Shown piece after piece: positions 1 to 9,025 of a DNA stretch of 64,000 bases. The translations under genes were made by a program, and so were the position numbers. Position 1 is the first letter of the stretch. Each line of letters opens with the position of its first letter. The stretch is from Hyphomicrobium_A sp963759735 (lineage in GTDB: Bacteria > Pseudomonadota > Alphaproteobacteria > Rhizobiales > Hyphomicrobiaceae). The DNA lies in assembly GCA_963759735.1 (NCBI GenBank), contig CAVXAF010000009.1, positions 310,001 through 374,000 of the forward strand. The letters run 5' to 3'. Under the pieces are notes generated by a model. The model did not search any database and was not told the DNA's origin. It was given only the letters and a program-made list of their open reading frames with translations.

Positions 1-549
1 CAAGGCCCGCGTTTCTTCGGCGATGGCTTTCAGACGGCGAAGAAGCTGGGCGGCAAGCGCTACTGGCGCGTTCCAGTGATGGACGGCGAGTTCGTCATCG
101 AGGAGACCACTGGTCTCGTCACCGATGCGGTCGGGGGCGGCAACCTCATCATGCTCGGCAACGACCGCGCCGGCTTGCTGGCCACGGCCGAGGCGGCCGT
201 CGATGCCATCGGCGGCGTTCCCGACACCATCACCCCCTTCCCCGGCGGCATCGTGCGCTCGGGCTCCAAGGTCGGCTCAAAATACAAGGGCGCCATCGCC
301 TCGACCAACGACGCGTTCTGCCCGACGTTGCGCGGTCGTGTGAAGTCCGAACTCGGCCCCGACACCGTATCCGTGCTCGAGATCGTCATCGACGGCCTCA
401 CCTCGCAGTCGGTCGCCAACGCGATGCGCGCCGGCCTCAAGACCGTCATCGATCAGGGCGCCGCCAAGGGCGTCACGCGCGTCACCGCCGGCAACTACGG
501 CGGCAAGCTCGGTCCTCACCATTACAAGCTCCGGGAGCTGCTGCCATGA
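1..549 (+). CDS. fhcD: Formylmethanofuran--tetrahydromethanopterin formyltransferase, C-terminal part (FhcD)
   Basis: This is the 3' part of a gene that begins before the window; the frame is open from base 1. FhcD (Ftr) transfers the formyl group between tetrahydromethanopterin and a methanofuran-type carrier in the cytoplasmic formyltransferase/hydrolase complex, which releases formate during formaldehyde oxidation in methylotrophs. The visible 182 residues carry the family's FFGDGFQT, KLGG and YWR-P-MDGEF segments near the start and end in the usual GGKLG-H-YKL tail. The stop overlaps the fhcC start by four bases (ATGA), so the two are translationally coupled. It is the strongest taxonomic clue in the window. 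Confidence 0.93.
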   Translation, partial: QGPRFFGDGFQTAKKLGGKRYWRVPVMDGEFVIEETTGLVTDAVGGGNLIMLGNDRAGLLATAEAAVDAIGGVPDTITPFPGGIVRSGSKVGSKYKGAIASTNDAFCPTLRGRVKSELGPDTVSVLEIVIDGLTSQSVANAMRAGLKTVIDQGAAKGVTRVTAGNYGGKLGPHHYKLRELLP

Positions 550-1355
550 GCGGCCTTACATTCCGCCTCACCTCGGCCCCTGGCGAGCGCCTCAACGTAT
601 CGCGATTGACGCCCAACCAGCTCGCCTCGATGCCGCTGGCCGAGGTGCTCAAGCTCAACATCGGCGCCACCAGCAGCGCCCTCAAGGTGGGCGACGTGTT
701 TGCCGTCTCCGGCAAGCCCGGCGACTCGGTGCGCTTTGAAGGCGCCACCGGCCGCCTTGATTTCGTCGGCGCCGACCTCGACCACGGCACCGTCATCGTC
801 GATGGCGACGTCGGGGTGAGCGCGGGCCGCAACATGCGCGGCGGGCGCCTCGATGTACGCGGGGACGCCGGTGCACTGCTCGGCTCGGGCATCAGCGGCG
901 GAGGAATTTTCGTCAAGGGCTCGGCCGGCGGGCAAGTCGGCGGCGTGACTGCAGGCGACAAGTTCGGCATGACCGGCGGCATCATCGTCATCGAAGGCCA
1001 CGCTGGCGACCGGGTCGGCGACCGCATGCGTCGCGGCACCATCTACATCCGCGGCAAGTGCGGAAGTTTCGCCGGCTCGCGCATGGTCGGCGGCACCATC
1101 TGGACCGAGCTCGGCTTCGGCACCGAGCCGGGGCTGCTGCTGCGCCGCGGCACGCTCATCGGTCCCTCGGTCGAGCGCATGCTGCCGACGTTCGCCGATA
1201 CGGGCCGCCACGACCTCGTCATCCTGCGCATCCTGTCGCGCTACATGACCGGGGTCCTCGGCTCTCTGGCCCCGCAGCCGCTGTCGGGGACCGTGCGCAA
1301 ATACGCCGGCGACCTGGCGACAATCGGCAAGGGCGAGATCCTGCTGACCGCCTAA
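546..1355 (+). CDS. fhcC: Formyltransferase/hydrolase complex subunit C (formylmethanofuran dehydrogenase subunit C family)
   Basis: This 269-residue protein belongs to the FwdC/FhcC family. It consists of a right-handed beta-helix built from short glycine-rich turns, visible as repeated G-x-V/I-x-V-x-G-D/N segments from about residue 75 to 215. In methylotrophs FhcC scaffolds the formyltransferase/hydrolase complex and lacks redox centres. The ATG overlaps the fhcD stop by four bases, so both are read from one message. Length and repeats fit the family and no frame problem is seen. About 140 bases follow before the next small gene. Confidence 0.92.
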   Translation: MSGLTFRLTSAPGERLNVSRLTPNQLASMPLAEVLKLNIGATSSALKVGDVFAVSGKPGDSVRFEGATGRLDFVGADLDHGTVIVDGDVGVSAGRNMRGGRLDVRGDAGALLGSGISGGGIFVKGSAGGQVGGVTAGDKFGMTGGIIVIEGHAGDRVGDRMRRGTIYIRGKCGSFAGSRMVGGTIWTELGFGTEPGLLLRRGTLIGPSVERMLPTFADTGRHDLVILRILSRYMTGVLGSLAPQPLSGTVRKYAGDLATIGKGEILLTA

Positions 1356-1497
1356 TATCCACCATCTCGGCACAGACTGCCGCAGGCTGTAACGAACTTC
1401 CGGGCCCGGTCGTACTTAGGCACGATAGCTGGGTGTGCGCCCCTGCCGTAAGATTTCTCCTGCTAGAGACCGGCGCAACCGGCCCGAGGAGTACGCC

Positions 1498-1698
1498 ATG
1501 ATCTCCATCGTCATCTCTGCCTGCCTGCTCAGCAACCCCAGCGTGTGCAAGGACTATCGCGTCCCGCTGGCTTCGCACATCGACGCCAAGGGCTGTCTGT
1601 TCGAGGCCCAGCCGCACCTGCCGAGGTGGGCCGAGCAGCATCCCAACTGGCAGATCAAGAGCTGGCGCTGCGCCTCGTCCGACTACCAGGATCTCTGA
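1498..1698 (+). CDS. Small hypothetical protein, 66 aa
   Basis: The chosen ATG follows a purine-rich GAGGAG ribosome site about seven bases upstream; an in-frame GTG at 1435 is possible but has no such site. The product has a short hydrophobic start (ISIVISACLLS), three cysteines and a tryptophan-rich C-terminus (WAEQHPNW, WRC). It resembles small proteins common in Hyphomicrobiales with a conserved cysteine pair, but no function is recognised. It sits between fhcC and the exported pentapeptide protein and may have its own promoter in the gap after fhcC. Confidence 0.6.
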   Translation: MISIVISACLLSNPSVCKDYRVPLASHIDAKGCLFEAQPHLPRWAEQHPNWQIKSWRCASSDYQDL

Positions 1699-1713
1699 CC
1701 GAAAGAGGCTGCC

Positions 1714-2530
1714 ATGCGCCCGCTTTTCTCCAGCTGCACGCTGGCGACGGCTTTGTTCGCCATGCTGATGTGGGCTCGCCTCCATGGGCGCGGCGCGCGC
1801 CGAGATGGTCGACCATCTCGACCTGAAGTCCGATGAGTTCACCAAGGCGGACGTGACGCGCGATGATGTGCTCGCCGCCATCGCCGCCGCTGGCGCCGAG
1901 GGAACGGCCGATTTTTCCGGTCGCCGCCTGAACGGCCTGGATCTCTCAGGCCTCGACCTGCGCCGCCTCAAGCTGCAGGCCGCGCGTATCAACGGCGCCA
2001 ACTTCGCCGGTGCCAACCTGCAGGGCGTCGTGCTCGATCAGGCCTGGGCGCTGAAGTCGGATTTCACCAAGGCAAACCTGCGCGGCGCCAGCATGTTCTC
2101 CACCCAGCTGATGGACTCCAAGATGCCGGGCGCCGACTTCACCGGTGCGCGCATCGCCGCCGACTTCTCGCGTGCCGACCTCAAAGGGGCGAACTTCGCC
2201 AACGCCGATCTGTCGGCCGACATGAAGAACCAGTCGATGGGCCTGATGCGCGGTGTTTTCCGTTCCAGCAAGCTGGAAGGCGCCTCGTTCAAGGGCGCCA
2301 ATCTTGCGCGCGCGCTGATGGAATATGCTTCGCTGCGCGATGCCGACCTCAGTGGCGCCAACCTGATGGGCAGCGAGCTGGCCGGCGCCGACCTCACCGG
2401 CGCCAATATCGCTGGCGCCAACTTCAACGAAGCCGACGTCAATTCAACGCGCCTCATCGACCTGCGCGGCAAGGACACGGCGCTTCACTTCGGCAACGTG
2501 AAGAACATCGACCGCGCCTACCTGCAATAG
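1714..2530 (+). CDS. Exported pentapeptide-repeat protein (frame change in the signal peptide)
   Basis: The main frame (ATG at 1784) encodes 248 residues dominated by pentapeptide repeats of the A-(D/N)-(L/F)-x-x type from about residue 45 to 235, which fold as a right-handed quadrilateral helix. Reading from the ATG at 1714 in the other frame gives MRPLFSSCTLATALFAMLM. Skipping one base near 1771 joins this to GLASMGAARA-E in the main frame, a textbook signal peptide with an ARA-E cleavage site. The intact protein is therefore probably periplasmic or exported, unlike gyrase-protecting cytoplasmic pentapeptide proteins. The client is unknown. The extra base is either a sequencing error or a real inactivating shift. 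Confidence 0.8.
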
Positions 2531-2558
2531 CGCAGATTGCCCGCAGCAGGCAGGGTGC

Positions 2559-3452
2559 CTAGGGCGTGAAGAAGCGCGGCCGCGCGGCTGCGAAGCTGCG
2601 GCGCACGCGGCTCGCCTTGTCGCTCACCTCCAGCACAAACTTCTGCCGGATGGCGCGCCCGAAATCGGCATATCCGTAGGCCGGCAGCACGAACGAGCCC
2701 GGCCCGCCCTTGACGTTGCCGCGGAACCATTCCTCGAGCGGATCGAGCTTCTGCTGCGCCGGCAGATACGACTGCGTCGACGCGGCGCCCGGCGTCACGA
2801 CCTCGGGGCCGGCGCCCGACAGAATGGGCAGCCCGTTCACCGTCACGCCGTACTGCACCAGCTCATCGCGCACCGTTTCGATCGGCTCGGCGCTGTTGCA
2901 GTTGTCGCGACCATCGCCTGAGACATCGAGCACGACCTTCACCGCCTTGGCGGGGATCTGCGGCACGATCTTGTCGGAGACAATGCGCATCATGCGCGCC
3001 ATGCAGGTGAATTCCCCGCCCTGGCGCGGCAGCGATCGCACCTTGCGCGCCGCCGCCTTGGCATCGGCTTCGCTGGCGATGTACGTCCACGGCAGGTTGA
3101 CCGTCGCGTGGTCGGACCAGGTGACGAGCGAAAACAGGATGCCGCCCTTGGCGCCCCCGACGATGGCCTCGATCACGCCCGGATCCTCGAGGGCCTGAGC
3201 AATGCCCTCCATCTGCAGCTTGTAGCGTTCGTCATCGACAGAGTTCGAGACGTCGATGGCGACGATCAGCGCCGTATCGACGTCATCGCTGCTGGCGGCA
3301 TAGGCCCCGCCTAGCGCCGCAACCCCGGCAGCCAGCGCTGCCAACCCCGCCAATATCCACCGCACTGTGCCCGCTTGCCGAACTGGGATTCCCAGATTGC
3401 CCTCCTCGCCCTGCCACATGCCGCTCTTGGCCCCTTTTTTTGCCGGCCTCAT
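2559..3452 (-). CDS. DUF1194 / von Willebrand factor A domain protein
   Basis: The protein has an N-terminal hydrophobic segment (WILAGLAALAAGVAALGG) followed directly by a VWA-like domain. The metal-ion-dependent adhesion motif is present as DVSNS, with a later DVSGDGRDNC segment, as expected for the DUF1194 family of secreted or periplasmic proteins. The open frame extends upstream to 3536. The internal ATG at 3452 puts the hydrophobic segment nearer the N-terminus, and an ATG at 3419 is a further option. Function in this family is unknown; VWA folds usually bind protein partners. The gene is convergent with the pentapeptide gene, with 28 bases between stops. Confidence 0.8.
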   Translation of the reverse strand: MRPAKKGAKSGMWQGEEGNLGIPVRQAGTVRWILAGLAALAAGVAALGGAYAASSDDVDTALIVAIDVSNSVDDERYKLQMEGIAQALEDPGVIEAIVGGAKGGILFSLVTWSDHATVNLPWTYIASEADAKAAARKVRSLPRQGGEFTCMARMMRIVSDKIVPQIPAKAVKVVLDVSGDGRDNCNSAEPIETVRDELVQYGVTVNGLPILSGAGPEVVTPGAASTQSYLPAQQKLDPLEEWFRGNVKGGPGSFVLPAYGYADFGRAIRQKFVLEVSDKASRVRRSFAAARPRFFTP

Positions 3453-3603
3453 GTTGTGCCGCCTCCCGAGCCATTGAGCAAGGGCGAGCCGCGGAGGCCG
3501 CCTCCCACGAGCACAAATGCGCGATTTGGTCGTCATCGGTTAAAAGGTTCGTGTCCAATATGCGGCGGACCTCGACGCGTGCCGCAGCAAGTGGAGACAT
3601 GAC

Positions 3604-4041
3604 ATGTACGCGCACATTCTCATCGCGACCGACGGTTCGGACCTGGCGCAGCGCGCCGTCGAACAAGGCCTGGCGCTGGCCAAGGCGCTGGCTTCGACCG
3701 TCACCGTCGTCACGGTGACCGAGCCCTGGACGGCCGCTGTGTCGGGCGAATGGGCGGTCGCCTTCCCCGTCGAGGAATACGAGAAGGCCGCATCCTCAAA
3801 CGCCGAAAAGATCCTCGCCGCCGTGCAGCAGGAGGCAGCGCGCGTCGGCGTCACCTGCGATGGCGTGCACATCAAGGATCAGTACGCCGCCGAGGGAATC
3901 GTCGAGGAAGCGAAGGCGCGCGGCTGCGACCTCATCATCATGGCCTCGCACGGCCGGCGCGGCATCGCCCGGGTCATCCTCGGCAGCCAGGCGACGCGCG
4001 TGCTCGCCCAGACGACCGTGCCGCTGCTCATCATCCGCTAG
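3604..4041 (+). CDS. Universal stress protein (UspA family)
   Basis: This 145-residue single-domain protein begins MYAHILIATDGS, the beta-1/nucleotide-binding start of Usp proteins. It ends with the ATP-binding signature G-x2-G-x9-G-S/T: ASHGRRGIARVILGS is followed by QATRVLAQTTVPLLIIR. This places it with the ATP-binding UspFG/MJ0577 type. Members are cytoplasmic and induced by starvation and stress. The gene is alone, starts three bases after an ATG at 3598, and is followed by a strong hairpin before the convergent copper operon. Confidence 0.92.
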   Translation: MYAHILIATDGSDLAQRAVEQGLALAKALASTVTVVTVTEPWTAAVSGEWAVAFPVEEYEKAASSNAEKILAAVQQEAARVGVTCDGVHIKDQYAAEGIVEEAKARGCDLIIMASHGRRGIARVILGSQATRVLAQTTVPLLIIR

Positions 4042-4049
4042 CGAGCGAG

Positions 4050-4078
4050 CCGGCGTCGCTCCGAACGAGCGACGCCGG
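4050..4078. terminator. Hairpin between convergent genes
   Basis: An 11-base perfect stem (CCGGCGTCGCT paired with AGCGACGCCGG) encloses a seven-base loop, nine bases after the usp stop and 19 bases before the stop of the convergent YcnI-PCuAC gene. There is no clear U-run on either side, so it may act as a bidirectional weak or RNA-stabilising terminator. Confidence 0.5.
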
Positions 4079-4096
4079 TGCGATCGACCGCGTGCG

Positions 4097-5074
4097 CTAG
4101 TGCTGGTGGTGCTCGTGCCCGCCGCCAGCGTCGGGTCCGGCGGCCTTGACCGCAAACACCACATCGACCTCGCCGGCTTGCTTGAACTTGAGCTTCGCCT
4201 TGACGCTGTCGCCTTCCTTCAGCGGCGCCTTCAGGCCGATCAGCATGAGATGCATGCCGCCCGGCTTCAGCTCGATGCTCTTGCCAGGCGCGATCTCCGC
4301 GGCGGGGAGCTTCTTCATGCTGGCAACGCCCGCGTCGTCGATCGTTGTCTCGTGCAGCTCGACGCGCTCGGCAGCGTCCGACGATCCGCCCAATAGCTCA
4401 TCGGCCGCTGCGCCCTCGTTGGTGATCTGCGCGTAGCCGACGCCGACCCCACCGGCGCTCGCAACCGGCCGCGTCCACGGGGAAGCGATCACGATGCCGC
4501 CGGCGGCGGTTTGCTCCGCCTTGCCGCCATGATGATGGTGGTCGTCACCGCTATCGCCGCCAACGAGCTGCAACTGCGGGGCTGGATGATCGAGACTGTG
4601 CGGATCCTGACCGTCTGCCGCCACCTCGTTCCAGCGCAACTCGCCGTTGGCGCACTTCTGCGTCACCGGGAAGGACAGCTTGGCGCCGGGCGCCAGTTCG
4701 CCGGCGATGAACGTCGACAGCACGAATTGATCGAAATAGTCGTCCGGCAGCTCTCCGCCGCTCCACGTCACCTGGCGGACGCCCTCGCTTTTGGTGGCGC
4801 CGTGATAGAAGGCATAGCTGCGCGCATAGGCGCCCTTCTGCAGCGACAGCGTCCAGCCTGGTTTCGGCATCGGCTTCACGGCAATGACGCCTTCGGGGAT
4901 GTCGATGATGACTTCCTTCGTCGCCTGGCCTTCGCAGCCGTGCGGCACGCCGAATACGGCCTTGTAGCCGGAGCCGACCTTCGCCTCCTTGGCCTCCAGC
5001 GCGACATGCCCCGAGGCGCTAGCGCCCATTGCCATGGCGAACAGCGCCGCGGCGCAAACGGTTTTGATGTTCAT
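4097..5074 (-). CDS. YcnI (DUF1775)-PCu(A)C copper-binding fusion protein
   Basis: This 325-residue exported protein joins two periplasmic copper-binding domains. After a signal peptide the mature chain starts near a GHVALE segment, matching YcnI proteins whose N-terminal histidine binds copper, and a PKPGW follows. A His-rich linker (DDHHHHGG) at about residue 180 leads to a PCu(A)C domain. The latter has the full H-x11-M-x21-H-x-M ligand pattern (H at HETTIDD, M at SMKK, then MHLM). The tail is again His-rich (GGGHEHHQH). It is the last gene of the copper module and lies 18 bases after the preceding gene. Likely role: periplasmic copper capture or delivery, for example to cytochrome oxidase. 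Confidence 0.9.
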   Translation of the reverse strand: MNIKTVCAAALFAMAMGASASGHVALEAKEAKVGSGYKAVFGVPHGCEGQATKEVIIDIPEGVIAVKPMPKPGWTLSLQKGAYARSYAFYHGATKSEGVRQVTWSGGELPDDYFDQFVLSTFIAGELAPGAKLSFPVTQKCANGELRWNEVAADGQDPHSLDHPAPQLQLVGGDSGDDHHHHGGKAEQTAAGGIVIASPWTRPVASAGGVGVGYAQITNEGAAADELLGGSSDAAERVELHETTIDDAGVASMKKLPAAEIAPGKSIELKPGGMHLMLIGLKAPLKEGDSVKAKLKFKQAGEVDVVFAVKAAGPDAGGGHEHHQH

Positions 5075-5092
5075 AGAACCTCCTAGAAAAAC

Positions 5093-5566
5093 CTAATGAT
5101 GGTGGCCGGGGTGGTCGCCTTCGATGTGCACCAGTCCCTCGAAAGTTGAAAACTGCGCCACGCGTTCGGGCAGTAATTTGCTTTCGGCATCCTTAAGAAG
5201 TCGCGCCAGCCGGGCGGCAGCGGCACGCGGTACGCCTGCCGCCTCGAGGGATTCCGCCTGGGTCAGCGGGTCGCCGCTACACAAGACGACCTTCCATTTA
5301 CCGGCTTGCTTGCGGAGCAGCGCGCGGCCTCCGCGGCTGCCTTGCGTCCAACTCGCCACGGCGTGACCGCTCTCGACGACGATTGGGTCGACGTTGAGCT
5401 TGGCGTCCGGCTTGTCCCAAGTGGTGGCCATCAGCGCGCTGATGGCCACCACGTCGTCTGCGTGCTCGGGTGCAGCGTGAACGGCGCCGAACAGCGCCAT
5501 CCACATCAGCGACGCGAGAGCCATTTGGCGCAACGATGCACCGAAGCGCGGCATGTCCCTCACCAC
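5093..5566 (-). CDS. Copper uptake system-associated protein
   Basis: The 157-residue product has a signal peptide (MALASLMWMALFGAVHA-A), a domain of about 110 residues with a single cysteine (KVVLCSGDPL) and a His-rich end (EGDHPGHHH). It matches the small exported proteins that accompany TonB receptors and YcnI/PCuAC genes in alphaproteobacterial copper loci. Its biochemical role is not known. Its start overlaps the end of the receptor gene by seven bases, so it is in one operon with both neighbours. ATGs at 5566 and 5554 are both possible starts. Confidence 0.8.
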   Translation of the reverse strand: MVRDMPRFGASLRQMALASLMWMALFGAVHAAPEHADDVVAISALMATTWDKPDAKLNVDPIVVESGHAVASWTQGSRGGRALLRKQAGKWKVVLCSGDPLTQAESLEAAGVPRAAAARLARLLKDAESKLLPERVAQFSTFEGLVHIEGDHPGHHH

Positions 5567-7815
5567 TTCACCTGCACGCCGGCATAGACGGCACGACCGC
5601 TTCCCGGCTCGAACAGTGCACTCGTCGCATCGGCCTTGGTCGCGATGCTTGCGCTGGCGATATACGCCTCGTCCATCAGATTGCGGGCTTCGATATAGGC
5701 GGTGATCGGCCCGCCGTCATCGAACCCGAGCTTGGCTCCCCACAGGGCATAGGCTTGGGTGGAGAGCGTGTTGGCGCTGTCGACGAAGTACGCCTCCGGC
5801 ACCCATTCGACATTCGGACCGACGTAAATGCCTGAGGAGTGCCTATAGAGAACTTCCGCTCGTAGAAAGTGCCGCGGCGCGCCGGGAAGCTCGTTGTCGC
5901 CGAATACCGCGTCGTCGTCGAAGCGAAAGTCGCTGAAGGTATATGCCGCGTGAAGCCAGATGGCGTCCTGGCGCGCACCGGTTTCCAGCAGCCCCTGCCA
6001 AAGCCGCGCGCTTCCGCCGGCCTCGACGCCCTGGTGGATCGTCTTATCGAGGTTGACCTGCGTGCAGGAGCCGGTGCTGCCGATCGCCAGACACTGGAAC
6101 TCGTTATCGATATTCGAACGATAGAGGGCGAGGTCCCAAGCAAGGCCCGGCAGACTGCCGCGCGTGCCGATCTCATAGGTCGTCGCCGTCTGGACCTCGA
6201 GGCTGATCGTGGCCACAGGGTTCGGCGTAATCTCGCTAAACGTTGGCGCCTCGCCGCTGCGCGAAATGTTGCCGAACAGCTGCGTGTTTCTGGTGATATC
6301 CCACAGCACGCCGGCCTTCGGACTCCAGAACTCGAAGTCGGCTGCGCCGGACTGGTTGCCGTTGCCAAGGAAATTGTCCTCGACCTCACGGCCAACCTGC
6401 ACGTACTGGGCACCTGTGATGATTGAGACGGTCGGAAGCGCGAAGAAGGCGTTTTCTGCGTAGACGACGGTATTTTCAGAACTCTGCAGCGCGTCCGCGG
6501 CAAGCGCACCGCGATTGCCGCGTATGTTCTGGTACTGCCGTGCGTGTACGTCGCCATTATGCTGACTGACGCCAGCGACGAAGCGGTTGCGGAAGCCGCC
6601 GATCAGCCCCTCATCGACGATGCGCGCGAAGCCTCCGCCCTCCTCGTGCTGATTGTCGAGCACGTTGAAGATGGGATGATCTAGGTGGCGGTCCAGATAG
6701 AAGCCACCAACCTCAACGAACGTACCCGGCGCCACTCTGATTGTCGTCCGGTTCGCTACTCGCACCGTGTCGAGGTTGCGCTGATAGTCGCGATCGACAT
6801 TGTCATTGCCAAAGCCGTTGCCGCCGAGACCGGGGCGTTCAAACGCACCCGCGGGGTTGGTCAACGCCTCTTCCCTGGTCACCGCACCGGGAATGCGCTG
6901 ACGCACATAGTTGGCGTTGACATAGAAACGCGTCTCCATGTCGGGCGTCAGCCGATAGCCGAGGTTCATCGCGCCGCGCGCGCTCTCGCCGTCCGAATGC
7001 TCGCGAAAGCCGTCCTGCTCCTGCCAGGTGCCGGTGATGAAGTAATCGGCCGCGCCGGCAACGCCGCCGGAACTCGCAGCCAGCTTGCGGAGGCCGAAGC
7101 TGCCGATGTCGAGGCGCGCGCCGAACAGATCTGCGTCATACCCGGTCGGCATGACGAAGTTGACCGCGCCACCGAGTGAGTTGGCGCCGAAGCGCAGGGC
7201 ATTCGATCCCTTGTAAACCTCGATATACCGGTAAGCCGTCGGGTCGATCTCCTGGAAGTCGCTCGCACCATCGGCCGTCGAGATGGGAATGATGCCATCC
7301 ATCATCAGCTGCACGCCACGACCGTGGAAATTGCGCGACAGACCCGAGCCCCGAATGGACAGCCGCGTGTCTTCACCCCACTTCGGCTGCACGAACACGC
7401 CCGGTACGTAGTCAAGCGCATCCTTGAGCGTGGCAGACGGCGTTGAATATTTGTATGCCGTGTCTGGCACGACCTCGACAGCGCCCGGCGTCCGATTGAT
7501 CTCGGCCGTCGCCTCCGCCGTCGTCGGTACGGTGAGACTGCCCGATCGCGTCCCGACGCCGGCCGCAGCGCCGCTGACGCTGTTGGTCGCGAGCGGCGCC
7601 GTTGCGCTGGCTGCCGGCTGCGGCGCCGTCTTGCTCTTGGCCGTCTTCTTCTTGGCCGGCTTCGCGGGCGCCGGCACGGCGCTTTGCTCGACCACAACGG
7701 GCGGCAGCGGCACGGTTTCGGCGGTCGACTGGGCGACGGCAGCTTGGGCGAACAGCCCCAACGAGATAGCGATTGCGACCACGCCGCCAAGCGACGCAGC
7801 AATACTCCGGTACAT
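5560..7815 (-). CDS. TonB-dependent outer-membrane receptor, probably for copper
   Basis: The product is a 751-residue receptor. It has a signal peptide ending FAQAAVAQ, a Pro/Lys/Ala-rich spacer (about residues 35-65) and a plug domain with RGSGLSRNFHGRGV and DGIIPIS segments. The plug ends in YKGSNALRFGANSLGGAVNF, followed by a 22-strand-type barrel and a terminal aromatic residue (QVKW). The ATG at 7815 is preferred over 7839 because GGGGAG lies just upstream and the signal peptide then starts correctly. Substrate is inferred from context: downstream genes are copper-binding and the upstream gene encodes a DUF2946 protein typical of copper loci. A siderophore or copper-chelate remains possible. 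Confidence 0.88.
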   Translation of the reverse strand: MYRSIAASLGGVVAIAISLGLFAQAAVAQSTAETVPLPPVVVEQSAVPAPAKPAKKKTAKSKTAPQPAASATAPLATNSVSGAAAGVGTRSGSLTVPTTAEATAEINRTPGAVEVVPDTAYKYSTPSATLKDALDYVPGVFVQPKWGEDTRLSIRGSGLSRNFHGRGVQLMMDGIIPISTADGASDFQEIDPTAYRYIEVYKGSNALRFGANSLGGAVNFVMPTGYDADLFGARLDIGSFGLRKLAASSGGVAGAADYFITGTWQEQDGFREHSDGESARGAMNLGYRLTPDMETRFYVNANYVRQRIPGAVTREEALTNPAGAFERPGLGGNGFGNDNVDRDYQRNLDTVRVANRTTIRVAPGTFVEVGGFYLDRHLDHPIFNVLDNQHEEGGGFARIVDEGLIGGFRNRFVAGVSQHNGDVHARQYQNIRGNRGALAADALQSSENTVVYAENAFFALPTVSIITGAQYVQVGREVEDNFLGNGNQSGAADFEFWSPKAGVLWDITRNTQLFGNISRSGEAPTFSEITPNPVATISLEVQTATTYEIGTRGSLPGLAWDLALYRSNIDNEFQCLAIGSTGSCTQVNLDKTIHQGVEAGGSARLWQGLLETGARQDAIWLHAAYTFSDFRFDDDAVFGDNELPGAPRHFLRAEVLYRHSSGIYVGPNVEWVPEAYFVDSANTLSTQAYALWGAKLGFDDGGPITAYIEARNLMDEAYIASASIATKADATSALFEPGSGRAVYAGVQVKW

Positions 7816-7950
7816 GATACTCAACTCCCCCAAACACACTTTTACTGGTGCGCTCGCGCGACGCGCGAGGCGTACTGGCTAAGCAAGTGTTGTGAGCGCC
7901 GATGCACGCACGTCGGCCGCGAGGCGACCGAAGGCAATGCGGCTGTACGC

Positions 7951-8316
7951 TCAGGCTGGGAGAGGTGGTCCGCGACTGCGCGGGGTCGGCAGGTCGCTGC
8001 CGGCGACGTCGTCCCGCGCGATGATGAGCACGGGCGTTGCGTGCGGCATGACGGCAAGCGTTGCCGCCTCCGGCGCCGCCATTGCCAGCTGGAACGCAGC
8101 GAGGCCCTTGCAGATCGGACAGCTGGTCGCCGGCGCGGCGGGCGCGCCGTCCGAGGTGCACATCGCGTCGGCGAAAATGCCGAGGTCGGCGCGATGGATC
8201 TGGGCGGCGAACTGCGAGGTGAGGTGCCAGGGGAGAAGCAGCACATAGAACGCAACGCCGAGCAGCGCCAAGGCCGCGGCCGTTCTACGATGCTTACGCT
8301 TTACTCCCCACACCAT
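7951..8316 (-). CDS. DUF2946 family protein
   Basis: This protein of about 121 residues has one N-terminal membrane segment (LALLGVAFYVLLLPWHL) and a conserved SCPICKG motif in its second half. Both are hallmarks of DUF2946 proteins, often found beside TonB receptors for copper and under copper control. It is the first gene of the minus-strand copper module, 135 bases before the receptor start. The CxxC suggests metal binding on the periplasmic side. Function otherwise unknown. Confidence 0.75.
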   Translation of the reverse strand: MVWGVKRKHRRTAAALALLGVAFYVLLLPWHLTSQFAAQIHRADLGIFADAMCTSDGAPAAPATSCPICKGLAAFQLAMAAPEAATLAVMPHATPVLIIARDDVAGSDLPTPRSRGPPLPA

Positions 8317-8464
8317 GCGCCGAACCTAGCGGCGTTACGGACGGCGCTCAAGCGCCATCGCGCCACACTCGTCCAGCAAGCCGCCGCGCCGCCCCGGCGG
8401 GAGATTGCCGGGTGCGTCGCAGCAGGGAAATGATGGCAACCGCGGATCGACCGCTAGATGGCCC

Positions 8465-8917
8465 TTAGATCGGCATGACCGCGCCGAGGTGATCGGGCAG
8501 CTCCGCGGTCGGCGTCTTGACGAGGTCCTTGTCGAGTTCGGCATAGACGACGTGCTTCACCGGCTCGGAGAGCGAAGCGCGCAAGTCGCCCAGCGCCGTC
8601 GGCGGGGCGACGATGACAAGACGGTCGTAGGACTTGTCGGCCAGCCCCTGTGCCAGAACCTTGCTGAGGTGCTTGGCGAAGTCGCGCTTCAGCTCGCGAT
8701 GGGGATCGGTGCGCGGCTCGATGGCATGGCGCATGCCGCCCGCCGAGCCGGAGGATTCGAACGTGCGCCCCAGCCCATCGCGCACCAGTTCACTGTCGGG
8801 GCGATGATCGCCGTTGATCGCCTCAAGGGCCTCGATGCCCTTGCCCGGTCCGCGGTTGGCGAACAGGCGCGCGTGCGCACCGTCGGCGATGAGGATCCAA
8901 GTGACCGTTGGCTTCAT
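8465..8917 (-). CDS. Host attachment (AtsE-like) family protein
   Basis: The 150-residue protein begins MKPTVTWILIADGAHARLFANRGPGKG, the conserved start of the family named protein required for attachment to host cells. It ends with a Rossmann-like segment (DRLVIVAPP-ALGDLRASLS) and a KDLVKTPTAEL tail, also typical. This family resembles archaeal/eukaryotic release-factor-1-like (baeRF) folds. The ATG at 8917 is chosen because the family starts exactly there; the frame is open to 8995. Despite its name the molecular function is unsettled. Confidence 0.85.
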   Translation of the reverse strand: MKPTVTWILIADGAHARLFANRGPGKGIEALEAINGDHRPDSELVRDGLGRTFESSGSAGGMRHAIEPRTDPHRELKRDFAKHLSKVLAQGLADKSYDRLVIVAPPTALGDLRASLSEPVKHVVYAELDKDLVKTPTAELPDHLGAVMPI

Positions 8918-9025
8918 GACGTCGCCTCGCTGTTTGTGTTGCTTATGCTGCCCATATGGGGGTGCGAGTGTCGTTGCCAAACGTTGAGGGGACATTGACG
9001 CCGCCTTGACGCGCGTTGACGCGTC

